DNA from: a bacterium | Lineage (GTDB): Bacteria > AUK180 | Assembly (NCBI GenBank): GCA_023144005.1 | Contig: JAGLGN010000032.1 | Location: forward strand, 1 to 64,000 | Length of the DNA: 64,000 nucleotides | Direction: 5' to 3' | Part shown: in pieces, positions 26,707 through 35,587 of the stretch | Numbering within the stretch: position 1 is the first letter of the stretch | Layout: each line of letters opens with the position of its first letter | Program-made: the position numbers and the translations under genes | Notes under the pieces: model-generated | The model's input: the letters and a program-made list of their open reading frames with translations, nothing else | Database searches by the model: none | Told to the model about the DNA's origin: nothing

Positions 26707-27123
26707 TCACATGTTCAATATCAACAACTGAAATTTCTCGCCAAGCTGCAGGATCTTCTTTCTTATCAAGTCACGGGATTCTGAATACTTCGGCAGGTCA
26801 CCGCCCCAGGGGTCTTCAATACCCCAATCCTCAATGATCTTGCCTGATAACTCAGGGCAAGAGATCTCACAACCCATCTTTATCACGATGTCAAACTCCG
26901 AGGGGATCTCCCGCAAGGATTTTGGAGAGTATGCTGAGATATCTATGCCTTCCTGTCTCATCACTTCAATGGCGTTCACGGCAACTTGCTTTGAGGGTGA
27001 AGTGCCGGCGCTGAATATCTCGACTGATTCTTTATACAATGCCCTGGCGAATCCTTCCGCCATCTGACTGCGGCACGAATTCCCTATGCATACGAATGCT
27101 ATTTTCAAATTAGCTTCCTTCAT
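26707..27123 (-). CDS. ArsC-type arsenate reductase / low-molecular-weight protein tyrosine phosphatase
   Basis: Protein of 138 aa of the LMW-PTP fold. The active-site loop is CIGNSCRSQMAEGFA near the N-terminus. The CxxNSxRS form is typical of thioredoxin-coupled arsenate reductases. The segment IKMGCEISCPELSGK followed by IEDWGIEDPWGG matches the redox-cysteine loop and the conserved WxxxDP of ArsC relatives. No arsenite pump (ArsB/Acr3) is in the window, so arsenate reductase is probable but not certain. It overlaps the mtfA-like gene by 4 bp. Confidence 0.82.
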   Translation of the reverse strand: MKEANLKIAFVCIGNSCRSQMAEGFARALYKESVEIFSAGTSPSKQVAVNAIEVMRQEGIDISAYSPKSLREIPSEFDIVIKMGCEISCPELSGKIIEDWGIEDPWGGDLPKYSESRDLIRKKILQLGEKFQLLILNM

Positions 27124-28067
27124 TTAGATCTCCGCCCAAAGCGAACAGGTATCATATCTTTGAGAGCGGCATTGAAGAGAGAGAAGGTGTCCTGTCGATA
27201 GATCTTTTTGAGAATATCGTACAATTTCTGATGCTTTCTCTTCATTTTCGCAGGGGCCTCAAAGAAGTATTCGCTGACCACGGAGAAAAATTCCGCCTCA
27301 TTGGTTCCCCCGTAGGGATTGATATCGCTACGCCCGGATCTGATACGGCCCAGTTCATCTGCCATTATTTTACGCCAGCTCTCGATCAGGCCGTGGCTGG
27401 AAAGCAGAAAGGAAGGAATGCCGTCAATACTGCCGTCCGCTCCGTCTATCTTATGGACAAACTCGTGTATACCCACATTTGTACCGTCATCTGCATCCTT
27501 GAATGAGGAGTACAGATATGTTCTCGAAAGGATCATCGTCGTACCCCCGTCCACAAGGCCCATTATCCTTCCGCCCTTTCCTTGTTCATAATCCTCATTG
27601 AAACCACCCGGATAGATCAGGATCTCGTTCAATTTGGAATACTCCCAGCCGGGAAGTTTGAAGATGGGGATAATGGCTCCAGCGGCGGTCAAGACCTTGT
27701 CTTTTTCGTTGATCTCAGTATCCACGGGCGTGATATGCTTCTCTCCGAGAAATATCTTCATCAGAGCCTCAAAACGCTTCTTCTCCTTTATCGGCAAGGC
27801 ATTGTAGTATTTCACTTCGCTTTTGAGTATATCATACCATTCTGAAAGCATCTCACCCTTGACCAGGCGCATTCTGCGGCGCGAATTATGCGTAAAAATG
27901 AAGTACAATACAATAAAGAGCAAGACCGCGGATAAAAGCGCAATAGCAAATCTCGCCGTGACAAAAGTCTCACCGAATCCAAGGGTTATTATGGGAGCGG
28001 ATATCAGAAAGGCACCGAATAACGATAATCTCGAAATGAACCAGTTATGCCCCTTGGAATACTCCAT
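27120..28067 (-). CDS. MtfA-like (M90) zinc metallopeptidase with N-terminal membrane helices
   Basis: Protein of 315 aa. Two N-terminal hydrophobic helices are followed by a cytoplasmic domain with the zinc motif HEFVHKIDGADGSIDG, an exact MtfA-type HExxH variant region, and the downstream NEAEFFSVVSEYFFEAPAKM containing the third ligand glutamate. E. coli MtfA is a soluble peptidase that interacts with Mlc; the membrane-anchored form is common in other bacteria. It overlaps its neighbours by 1-4 bp (ATGA-type coupling). Confidence 0.88.
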   Translation of the reverse strand: MEYSKGHNWFISRLSLFGAFLISAPIITLGFGETFVTARFAIALLSAVLLFIVLYFIFTHNSRRRMRLVKGEMLSEWYDILKSEVKYYNALPIKEKKRFEALMKIFLGEKHITPVDTEINEKDKVLTAAGAIIPIFKLPGWEYSKLNEILIYPGGFNEDYEQGKGGRIMGLVDGGTTMILSRTYLYSSFKDADDGTNVGIHEFVHKIDGADGSIDGIPSFLLSSHGLIESWRKIMADELGRIRSGRSDINPYGGTNEAEFFSVVSEYFFEAPAKMKRKHQKLYDILKKIYRQDTFSLFNAALKDMIPVRFGRRSK

Positions 28068-29131
28068 TACTTGAACCTGAGCACCGCACTTACGGGGTTA
28101 TGATCACTATTGGTGAAACCAAGATCGTGCCCCTTTACCGAGATCACCTCGATATTTGGAGAAAGTAAAAAGCCGTCAATAACGGTGACAAAGTTCTCAC
28201 CTTCCACATAGGGGGCATCATTATCGCGGCATGTCCAAATGCTCTCATCCACAGCCCAGTGAAAAGTTTCCGGTGTAAAATCATCCGGCAAGAGTACAAG
28301 CCATGCAGGCCATACTTCATCCGGCCGTTTTTCTTCCAATTGCTTCTTTGACAGCAGATGGTTCCAATCGCCTCCGAGAATGAGGTAGGTGTTCTCGTCA
28401 TATTTTTCGGCGATATAATCCTTCACATATTTGATCTGATGCTTTCTCACCTTGCCGCCTTTGTCATAAGCGGAGAGATGAAGATTGATCAATATCAGTT
28501 TCTTCCCTTCTGCCATCGGGATAACTGTCTCCAAAAGGCATCGGTCCAGAACAAAGAGCTGTCTGGGGAAATCTTCCTTACCGGGAAGCTGCAGCCGGCG
28601 GGAATGTTCAAACGGGTATTTTGAAAATGTGCAAAGCCCCGAGTGGACTGAACCCATCGGGTTTTTCATCGGGACGGGAACCCATGAGACCTTGTAATTA
28701 AGCGCGAATACATTATTATACTCGGGAAGGGCGTTGCGGAAACGCTCCAATTGATTCAATTTCCAGCTTCGAGAGGCCTTCACATCGATCTCTTGAATTA
28801 AGAGAATATCGGGCGAGATCGCCTTGATAAAATCCAGTATGCTCACACAATTTTCAAGCGTCTTCTCATGACTTTCGGACCTGGACATCAGGCCGCCGTC
28901 CATAAAGAAATCCCGGCCCTTATCCAAGCCGCAATACCCAATATTGAAAGTGGTCAGTGCGAAGGTGTCTCCCAAGGTCAATTCTTTCGCCCTTTTTCCG
29001 GGAAATACTGAAAGATCCGTTACTTCGGGCGGCTTGAAATCCGCTATCACCATGGAGAGCACAAATAATCCAAAGAGTAGGATAGGGATGGAAACACCTA
29101 TACCGACCCATTTCAAAGCTTTTTTCATCAC
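28067..29131 (-). CDS. Endonuclease/exonuclease/phosphatase (EEP) family protein, membrane-anchored
   Basis: Protein of 354 aa with one N-terminal helix (VGIGVSIPILLFGLFVLSMV) and an EEP domain outside the membrane. Catalytic motifs: TFNIGYCG, LLIQEID (metal-binding glutamate), LGGDWNHL (Asp and Asn) and the terminal TNSDHNPVSAVL (Asp-His). The EEP fold covers nucleases, sphingomyelinases and lipid phosphatases. The location at the cell envelope favours a phosphodiester or lipid substrate, but I cannot choose. Confidence 0.85.
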   Translation of the reverse strand: MMKKALKWVGIGVSIPILLFGLFVLSMVIADFKPPEVTDLSVFPGKRAKELTLGDTFALTTFNIGYCGLDKGRDFFMDGGLMSRSESHEKTLENCVSILDFIKAISPDILLIQEIDVKASRSWKLNQLERFRNALPEYNNVFALNYKVSWVPVPMKNPMGSVHSGLCTFSKYPFEHSRRLQLPGKEDFPRQLFVLDRCLLETVIPMAEGKKLILINLHLSAYDKGGKVRKHQIKYVKDYIAEKYDENTYLILGGDWNHLLSKKQLEEKRPDEVWPAWLVLLPDDFTPETFHWAVDESIWTCRDNDAPYVEGENFVTVIDGFLLSPNIEVISVKGHDLGFTNSDHNPVSAVLRFK

Positions 29132-29931
29132 TTATCCCCACCGATCTGAAATTCCTTACCTATGAGTAATGCAAAATACAGATCGTAATACTTGTCTCTG
29201 AGAAATCCTCCGAGAATGGTAACTACATATGCCCCTTTCGCGAAACCGCTTTGGGGAGTAAAAATGGAGGTTAGCGAAATCCTCTGTGATATATACTTCG
29301 AATCAGGGATATAAAGGTAATAATGCTGCAGTCCCAGCATAATACCCGGATTGAACTTATACAGGAAATATGTTTCATTCTCTAGGTTGACATCCTCTTG
29401 CGCCATTATTGCATTACTCATCCTTTCAAAAAAATACTTCGAGCGGGTGCCCATATTAAAATAATTGATGGTGAGACTGTGCATGGCTATCATTTTCCCG
29501 AATGCCATCTTCACGGTCGGACAGAGATATGCGTATGTTCCTGTCCTGTTCAGGGGTTCAAGCAGATCCAATGCCGCGTCATCAAAGTCACTATCATATC
29601 CCTGAAGCTCAAGAAACGGGAAGCCCAATACCTCGAAGGCGGCGAATACACCGGCAGACAATGTAATGTCCAAAATGGCGATGGGTTCGATATTCATCCT
29701 CACTCCCAGGTAGTCATAGCTTGGGGTTAACTTATTCTGAATACCGATATCGATCTTTGAATCCTTAAAAAGGATATTATCAGAATCGTAGAGATCGAAT
29801 CTGATAAACAGCCGAGAATCATTCTGTATCCCCGGCGGATACTGAAGGGCGAAACTGGATGTATAATACAATTCGGAGCAAACCGCAGTCTGCAATAATA
29901 GCGCGAGGATAAATAACAACACTTTTTTCAT
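29128..29931 (-). CDS. Secreted, probable outer-membrane beta-barrel protein, family unknown
   Basis: Protein of 267 aa with a clear signal peptide (MKKVLLFILALLLQTAVCS, cleavage near SEL). The mature part alternates hydrophobic and polar residues with many aromatic ends, has no membrane helix and ends with strands rich in Y and L, as in small outer-membrane barrels. It does not end in phenylalanine. ATG at 29931 has GAGGTG upstream. First gene of the run with EEP, MtfA-like and ArsC genes. I do not recognise a named family. Confidence 0.6.
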   Translation of the reverse strand: MKKVLLFILALLLQTAVCSELYYTSSFALQYPPGIQNDSRLFIRFDLYDSDNILFKDSKIDIGIQNKLTPSYDYLGVRMNIEPIAILDITLSAGVFAAFEVLGFPFLELQGYDSDFDDAALDLLEPLNRTGTYAYLCPTVKMAFGKMIAMHSLTINYFNMGTRSKYFFERMSNAIMAQEDVNLENETYFLYKFNPGIMLGLQHYYLYIPDSKYISQRISLTSIFTPQSGFAKGAYVVTILGGFLRDKYYDLYFALLIGKEFQIGGDK

Positions 29932-30000
29932 ATGCACCTCATTGTATTATTATACTGTGAATAGCAGGTACGGTCAAGCAAATATCCGCTCAATCGGCAG

Positions 30001-30030
30001 TTGACTAAATTCACATATTTTTGCTATAAT
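30001..30030 (+). promoter_or_regulatory. Sigma70-type promoter of the suhB-pit-folE2 operon
   Basis: TTGACT (30001-30006), 18-bp spacer, TATAAT (30025-30030). Only 10 nt separate the -10 box from the ATG at 30041, so the mRNA leader would be about 3-5 nt, and no Shine-Dalgarno sequence is present. Confidence 0.78.
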
Positions 30031-30040
30031 ATAAGCAAAT

Positions 30041-30817
30041 ATGGATAATGACGTATTCCAATTCGCCTTAAACCTCGTATTAGATGCCGGCAAGCTTTTC
30101 AAAGAAGGCTATCACCACCCCAAAGAAGTGAAGATGAAGGGTCAGCGGGAGATGGTGACCAAAACGGATGAGGATATCGAAAAACTCATCAAGGACCGAT
30201 TCGCAGAGAGATTCCCCGATATCATATTTATCGGTGAAGAGAAATCCGCGGACGCTCCATTCGGAAAGGGGCGCAATATTATTCTTGATCCGGTTGACGG
30301 TACGATGAACTTCATACACAAGATCCCTTTTACGGCGATCTCTCTGGGTTTCTATGAGGACGCAAAGGGGGTCTTCGGAATGGTCTATAACCCCATACTG
30401 GAAGAATTCTTCGTAGGAGTAGAGGGCGAAGGGAGTTATCTCAACAACGCTCACATTAGAGTTTCCAAAATATCAACTGTCAATGATTCCCTGCTGGCTA
30501 CTGGGCTGCCATATGACAGAACAGAACATTCAAATTTGGACCATATCTCAAAGATCGGCCCTATATGCCGTGACATCCGTAGGTTGGGGTCAGCCGCGCT
30601 CGATATGTGCTATACCGCCAACGGGACATTTGACGGATATTGGGAGCTCGGATTGAAAGCATGGGATGTGGCGGCGGGAGCGATCATCGTAAACAATGCA
30701 GGTGGAAAGATCACTAATTTTAACAATGAGAAGCTGGATCTCTTTGCAGGAGATTTCTTAGCTTCCAATGGAAAGATACATAATGAAATTCATGGACTTA
30801 TCAAGGAGGGTTTATGA
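30041..30817 (+). CDS. suhB: Inositol monophosphatase family protein
   Basis: Mg2+-dependent sugar/inositol phosphatase (258 aa). Motifs in order: KTDEDIEKLI near residue 45, IGEEKSAD with the metal-binding glutamates, ILDPVDGTMNFIHKIPF (the family signature DPxDGTxNF) and WDVAAGAIIVNNAGG near the C-terminus. Substrate could be myo-inositol-1-phosphate, NADP or a related sugar phosphate. It is the first gene of a plus-strand operon and overlaps the DUF47 gene by 4 bp. The start is supported by promoter spacing even though there is no ribosome-binding site. Confidence 0.93.
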   Translation: MDNDVFQFALNLVLDAGKLFKEGYHHPKEVKMKGQREMVTKTDEDIEKLIKDRFAERFPDIIFIGEEKSADAPFGKGRNIILDPVDGTMNFIHKIPFTAISLGFYEDAKGVFGMVYNPILEEFFVGVEGEGSYLNNAHIRVSKISTVNDSLLATGLPYDRTEHSNLDHISKIGPICRDIRRLGSAALDMCYTANGTFDGYWELGLKAWDVAAGAIIVNNAGGKITNFNNEKLDLFAGDFLASNGKIHNEIHGLIKEGL

Positions 30818-31458
30818 GCTTTTTCAGCACAGGTAAGATAGAAAAAGAGGTCAAAGAGCTTATTCATCAACACATTGACCTGGTTGATCAATGTTTGATG
30901 GATCTGAACAAAATGCTGGTATCCGCATGCGCGAAAGAGGGACAATGTCCCGAATTCACCATAAGGATACACAATAATGAAACCGCGGCGGATAAGCTGA
31001 GACGAGTAATTCTCCAGAAGATAGAAAAGGGAGCGTTCCTTCCCAATCTGAGGGGAGAATTATTGAAGCTCATCGAAATAATCGATGATGTTGCAAACAG
31101 GTCTGAAACCGTTGGGGATTACTATGTCCTTTATCAACCGGAGTTCACCGACGAAGAGGCAAAGACACTGGTCGAGATCGGCAAGATGACCAAGGTAGCC
31201 TTTGATCTTCTCAAAGAGGCATACGGAAGCCTTTTCAAGAATTTCAAAAAGACCGTTGAGAAGTGCGCGGAAATAGAATTAATTGAAGAGCAAATTGATA
31301 CGATCGAGTGGAGGATACGCAAAGATATCTTCAAGGGAGAGGACCTGGCTATGAATATCCTGAAAAAGGATTATGTGCTCCTTCTTTGCGATATCTCCGA
31401 CAAGATCGAGGACGCCAGTGATATGCTTGAGATAATGGTTGTAAGAAGGAAGGCGTAG
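30814..31458 (+). CDS. DUF47/PhoU-like Pit accessory protein
   Basis: All-helical PhoU-like protein (214 aa). Members of this family are encoded next to Pit phosphate transporters and modulate them. Features: KEVKELIHQHIDLVDQCL at the N-terminus, a central RSETVGDYY-type loop and the C-terminal LCDISDKIEDASDMLEIM. The stop is followed after 4 bp by the pit start, which confirms the pairing. Confidence 0.9.
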   Translation: MSFFSTGKIEKEVKELIHQHIDLVDQCLMDLNKMLVSACAKEGQCPEFTIRIHNNETAADKLRRVILQKIEKGAFLPNLRGELLKLIEIIDDVANRSETVGDYYVLYQPEFTDEEAKTLVEIGKMTKVAFDLLKEAYGSLFKNFKKTVEKCAEIELIEEQIDTIEWRIRKDIFKGEDLAMNILKKDYVLLLCDISDKIEDASDMLEIMVVRRKA

Positions 31459-31462
31459 AATA

Positions 31463-32437
31463 TTGTCTTTTCTAAATATATTACCTAAAATATTACCCGG
31501 AACCTTCCTGGGATGGGGATTGGGGGCAAATGACGCCTCTAATATTTTCGGAACCGCTGTTGCCAACAATATCATCAAGTTCTACCATGCCGCTATACTG
31601 GCAAGTATATTCGTTATCGTGGGATCATTCCTCGAAGGGCCGAAAACCTTTGACACAGTCGGCGGCCTCGCAGCGATCACAAAAGGCGACCTCGCGGCGA
31701 TCACGCTTGGCGCCGCGGTCAGCGTAGCTTTCTTCACCTATTTGAAACTTCCCATCTCAACCTCTCAGGCATTGGTCGGCTCGATCCTCGGGATCGGTAT
31801 AATAAAAGGTTCTGATATCGACCTCAAGATCCTTTTGAAGATCGTTCTTTGCTGGATCACAACCCCGCTGGGAGCGTTCATCATCGGATTTATTTTATAT
31901 GCGTTCATCAAATGGATCTTCTCCAAATTCAATTACGGTGTACTCTTTTACAGCATCTTCATAAAGGTCGGGATCCTGCTCGCGGGCATAATGGGTTCCT
32001 ATTCATTGGGTGCCAATAATGTAGGGAATGTCACCGGTATTTACGCTGTGCATATGAAGATCGCGAATCTGCCTTTCGGCCTTTCCTCAGATCGTTTCTG
32101 GGCGCTTTTGGGCGGCATTTCGATCGCCATAGGCATAATGACCTATTCCAAAAGGGTGATGGAAACCGTTGGCAAGAAGATAACGAACATGCTGCCGATG
32201 ATGGCTCTGATCTCTGTTGTGGCACAAAGTATTACCGTTTACATTTACACCAATGTTGGCGTACCTGTATCGACATCACAGGCAATAGTCGGCGCAGTGG
32301 CCGGCGTAGGCGCTGTACACGGTTTTTCAAGCGTGAACTTCAAGTCCATCGGACGGATAGCCATCGGATGGTTGATGACACCTATCGCCGCGGGAGCAGT
32401 TGCCATAGGAACATATTTCTTGTTTAAACTGTTTTAA
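31463..32437 (+). CDS. pit: Low-affinity inorganic phosphate transporter, Pit family
   Basis: Integral membrane symporter (324 aa, about 9-10 helices). It has the two inverted family repeats: GWGLGANDASNIFGTAVAN with PISTSQALVGSILGIG, and SYSLGANNVGNVTG with PVSTSQAIVGAVAGVG. Start is TTG at 31463 with AAGGAAGG upstream; no better start is available before the first conserved helix. Phosphate is carried with H+ or Na+. Expression follows the DUF47 regulator in the same operon. Confidence 0.95.
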   Translation: MSFLNILPKILPGTFLGWGLGANDASNIFGTAVANNIIKFYHAAILASIFVIVGSFLEGPKTFDTVGGLAAITKGDLAAITLGAAVSVAFFTYLKLPISTSQALVGSILGIGIIKGSDIDLKILLKIVLCWITTPLGAFIIGFILYAFIKWIFSKFNYGVLFYSIFIKVGILLAGIMGSYSLGANNVGNVTGIYAVHMKIANLPFGLSSDRFWALLGGISIAIGIMTYSKRVMETVGKKITNMLPMMALISVVAQSITVYIYTNVGVPVSTSQAIVGAVAGVGAVHGFSSVNFKSIGRIAIGWLMTPIAAGAVAIGTYFLFKLF

Positions 32438-32438
32438 A

Positions 32439-33218
32439 ATGGAATTAAAAGATATTCAAAGGGAATTGCCTGAATTTAAAGAGAAGATCGACCTTGTCGG
32501 CGTTAAGAACATCTGCGCTCCCATAAGGATCAAGGACAGGGCGAATAAGGTGCAGAATACAGTGGCGAAAATTGAAATGTCCGTATGCCTGCCTCATCAT
32601 CAGAGGGGCACTCATATGAGCCGTTTCACGGAGCAGCTGCACCTCTCTGAAAGGACACTTTCCTATAAGACCTTAAAGAAAACCCTTGAGGACCTTCAGA
32701 AAATACTGCATGCTGATTCATCCTTCATTATCGTAAGATTCCCCTATTTCATTAAAAAGACCGCCCCTGTATCGAAATCAAAGAGCCTTATGAATTATGA
32801 TGTGGAATTCACCGGACGGTTAAAGAATGGGAAATTCTTATTCACTTTGACAGTAAAAGTTCCTGTTATGACACTTTGCCCGTGTTCTAAGGAGATCAGC
32901 GAGAACGGCGCTCACAATCAGAGGGCATTTGTAACGATCTCCATTGACACCAACAGCTTTGTCTGGATCGAGGACTTGGTCAAGCTTGCCGAAAACAGCG
33001 CATCCGCCCCTCTATATATGACGCTGAAGCGGCCCGATGAGAAATTCATTACCGAGCTCTCCTATAATAATCCTCGATTCGTGGAGGATGTAGTAAGAAA
33101 GGTGGCAGACGGACTGAAGGGGATCAGCAAGATAAGGAGATTTAGAGTAGAGGTTGAGTCTCAGGAATCCATACACAATCATTCTGCTTACGCCTTCATA
33201 GAGTATGAGAAAGAATAA
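32439..33218 (+). CDS. folE2: GTP cyclohydrolase FolE2 (type IB)
   Basis: Zn- or other-metal-dependent enzyme (259 aa) that makes dihydroneopterin triphosphate from GTP for folate biosynthesis. Family marks: ICAPIRIKDRANK at the N-terminus, QRGTHMSRFTE, VPVMTLCPCSKEISENGAHNQR with the metal-binding cysteine, and RVEVESQESIHNHSAYAF at the end. It starts 1 bp after the pit stop and overlaps the nucleotidase gene by 14 bp. Confidence 0.95.
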   Translation: MELKDIQRELPEFKEKIDLVGVKNICAPIRIKDRANKVQNTVAKIEMSVCLPHHQRGTHMSRFTEQLHLSERTLSYKTLKKTLEDLQKILHADSSFIIVRFPYFIKKTAPVSKSKSLMNYDVEFTGRLKNGKFLFTLTVKVPVMTLCPCSKEISENGAHNQRAFVTISIDTNSFVWIEDLVKLAENSASAPLYMTLKRPDEKFITELSYNNPRFVEDVVRKVADGLKGISKIRRFRVEVESQESIHNHSAYAFIEYEKE

Positions 33219-33786
33219 AGCCATCGGGATCGATATCGATGCCGTTCTGGCAGATTCTGATCCCGTATTCATCAAAGAACTTCAGCAGATAACCGGCAAG
33301 GAGTTTATCAGAACTAAGGAAACGCCATTCAAATACGAGGATGCCTTCGGTATTGATGAAGACACAATGAACATCTTCTGGGATACCTTTACCCGCAAGA
33401 ACGGCTGGATTGATATTCCCGTTCTCTCAGGCGCTGTTGAAGCGGTCAAGCTGCTCCACGAGGAGTATCATATCGCCATTGTTTCAGCAAGGCCGCAGGT
33501 CCTGGAAACACAGACAGTCAAATGGCTAGAGCTCAACAATATCCCGTTCGACGAGATATTCTTCACTGATTTTGAAGATAAGGCACAAAAACTGTCGCAT
33601 CTTGATGAATTGGAATACTTTCTGGAAGACAATCCCATTTTTATAATGGATCTGATAAAACGGGGTGTACATATTCTGCTTTTTGATTATCCGTGGAATC
33701 AGAATTTTACTGATCCTGGAGTTACAAGGGTCTTCGGTTGGGAGGATGTCTATAAATTGTTCTTCAAGTCCAATCGCGCCAGATAG
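33205..33786 (+). CDS. 5'-nucleotidase / deoxyribonucleotidase-like HAD hydrolase
   Basis: HAD-superfamily phosphatase (193 aa). Motif I is GIDIDAVLADSD with two aspartates, motif II lies around IVSARPQ, and motif IV is FLEDNPIFIMDL. The tail HILLFDYPWNQ is typical of the NT5C/YqfW-type deoxynucleotidases. The final 37 bp overlap the end of the convergent pgsA gene; both stops look genuine. Confidence 0.82.
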   Translation: MRKNKAIGIDIDAVLADSDPVFIKELQQITGKEFIRTKETPFKYEDAFGIDEDTMNIFWDTFTRKNGWIDIPVLSGAVEAVKLLHEEYHIAIVSARPQVLETQTVKWLELNNIPFDEIFFTDFEDKAQKLSHLDELEYFLEDNPIFIMDLIKRGVHILLFDYPWNQNFTDPGVTRVFGWEDVYKLFFKSNRAR

Positions 33787-34301
33787 TCGATAAACGAATA
33801 GAGAGTTACACCGAAAAGCATCCAATTGGCGATGGTCAGGGATATTCCCTTCCAGCCGATCATCATTGCGGCATCTCCCGCTGAATCAACCACAAGCAAA
33901 AGAATGAATATGATAGCTATCATCTGAACGGTTGTCTTTATCTTCCCTGAAAGCATTGCGGGTATCACTTTTCCCTTGGCGGATATGACCATTCTTAATC
34001 CGGTAATAGTGAATTCCCTGAAAAGAATGAAGATCACGATCCATGCCGGAGTGATACCGTACTTGACGAAAAGGATCAATGCTGAAAAGACCAGGATCTT
34101 ATCCGCCAGCGGATCGGCGAATTTACCAAAATCAGATACGGCATTGTATTTTCTGGCTATCAAACCGTCAAAAAAGTCGGTGACCGCGGAAATGATAAAT
34201 GCGGCGCCGGCAAATGTGAATGCTTCTATCTCGAATAAATAAACAAAGAGCGCTGCCAGGATTATCCTGACGGCAGTCAAAATATTTGGTACTTTTTTCA
34301 T
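33750..34301 (-). CDS. pgsA: CDP-diacylglycerol-glycerol-3-phosphate 3-phosphatidyltransferase
   Basis: Membrane enzyme (183 aa) for phosphatidylglycerol synthesis. The CDP-alcohol phosphotransferase signature is complete: DFFDGLIARKYNAVSDFGKF followed by ADPLADK (D..DG..AR........G...D...D). About five helices. It overlaps rimO by 4 bp upstream and the nucleotidase convergently by 37 bp. Confidence 0.95.
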   Translation of the reverse strand: MKKVPNILTAVRIILAALFVYLFEIEAFTFAGAAFIISAVTDFFDGLIARKYNAVSDFGKFADPLADKILVFSALILFVKYGITPAWIVIFILFREFTITGLRMVISAKGKVIPAMLSGKIKTTVQMIAIIFILLLVVDSAGDAAMMIGWKGISLTIANWMLFGVTLYSFIDYLARLDLKNNL

Positions 34302-35587
34302 GTTCTTCCTCTGAATTCCCCATCTTGAATATACAATTTCGCTTTGATGAATTTTCCGGGTGTCATCCGTTTGCCCGTAACTTTTATATTAAGGTCCACA
34401 CCGGGAGAATCCCTGAAGGTCCTACCCTCATATCCTCCCTTTGCTTCGCGGTCAATGACCACTATTTCCTTTTTCCCGACGGGGAAGGTTTCATAAATAT
34501 TTTCGGTCTGTATCTCTTCCAGCAGAGAGAGCCTCTTTTCAATTTTATCAAGGGGAACGGGCTGAAGCGAAAGAGAGTCGGTAATATTATTCTCATCGCT
34601 GAAAGGGAAAAAGACTGCCCTTTCAACCCTGTTCTTCCTCAGGAAATCAGCAAGTTCTTTAAAATCATCTTCACTCTCACCGGGAAATCCGATAATCAGA
34701 TTAGTCCGCAAAATGCCTCCCGCTGAACGGATAAGGGGAAGGGAATCGTAAAACCCCTTATTCAAGGATGGGCGGCCCATGAAACGAAGCAGCCTTTCCG
34801 ATACATGCTGTATTGGAATATCAAAATACGGAATAATAGTTTTCATTTCCAGAAATCTTTCAACCCATGCGGGATCAATATCTGCGGGGTTGAGGTAATG
34901 CACCCTTATCCAGGTAAATCCCATCTTATCCAGCTCCTCAAGCAATTCAAGCAGGCGTGATCCGCCGAAAAGGTCTTTGCCGTAATCGGTGGTGTCCTGC
35001 GCGATGATGATGAGCTCGCTTATACCTTGCTTAAGCAATTTCCCGGCTTCTGCCAGGATATCATTGATACTCCTGCTTCTTAAAGGGCCTTTGATATGCG
35101 GGATGAGACAGTATGTGCATTTATGAGAACAACCCTCGGCGATCTTCAGATACTCGTAATGAGCTCCTGTCAGCAGAAGCCGCTCCGCACCCGGATATTG
35201 ATTGTTCTTTTCTCCGAAGATAAAACGCTTTCTCTCATTATAGAATTGTTTAGGAACATCATAATGATCTATTCCTCTAATAAGATCAACATCCTTGAAT
35301 ATCTTCTTATCCCTGCCGAAACGCTCCGCCATACATCCGCTGACAATGATCTTTAATTGGGGATTTGTCTTTTTTAATTCAAGATATTCTTCTATCACAT
35401 CCTCTGCCTCTTTAATTGAACTTTCGAGGAATCCGCAGGTATTGATGACTATATGATCGGCTTCGTAGGGGTCGAAGGTGATCTCATAATTTCCATCCAT
35501 GATAGATGAAGCCGCAAGTATTTCAGAATCTACCAGATTTCTTGGACATCCCAGGGAAATCAGGAATACCTTCTGCTTTTTTTTCAT
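34298..35587 (-). CDS. rimO: Ribosomal protein uS12 methylthiotransferase RimO
   Basis: Radical-SAM enzyme (429 aa) that adds a methylthio group to Asp of ribosomal protein S12. The N-terminal UPF0004 domain starts with LISLGCPRNLVDSE and contains further cluster cysteines (NTCGFLESS, SGCMAERF). The radical SAM motif is CSHKCTYC with IPHIKGPLRSRS, and a TRAM domain closes the protein. GCPRNLVDSE distinguishes RimO from MiaB (GCQMN). Confidence 0.96.
   Translation of the reverse strand: MKKKQKVFLISLGCPRNLVDSEILAASSIMDGNYEITFDPYEADHIVINTCGFLESSIKEAEDVIEEYLELKKTNPQLKIIVSGCMAERFGRDKKIFKDVDLIRGIDHYDVPKQFYNERKRFIFGEKNNQYPGAERLLLTGAHYEYLKIAEGCSHKCTYCLIPHIKGPLRSRSINDILAEAGKLLKQGISELIIIAQDTTDYGKDLFGGSRLLELLEELDKMGFTWIRVHYLNPADIDPAWVERFLEMKTIIPYFDIPIQHVSERLLRFMGRPSLNKGFYDSLPLIRSAGGILRTNLIIGFPGESEDDFKELADFLRKNRVERAVFFPFSDENNITDSLSLQPVPLDKIEKRLSLLEEIQTENIYETFPVGKKEIVVIDREAKGGYEGRTFRDSPGVDLNIKVTGKRMTPGKFIKAKLYIQDGEFRGRT

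Noticed and set aside
25755-27123. Complete arsenic-resistance operon
   Set aside because: ArsR-like and ArsC-like genes are present but separated by other genes, and no arsenite pump is seen; the regulator lacks the classical cysteine pair.
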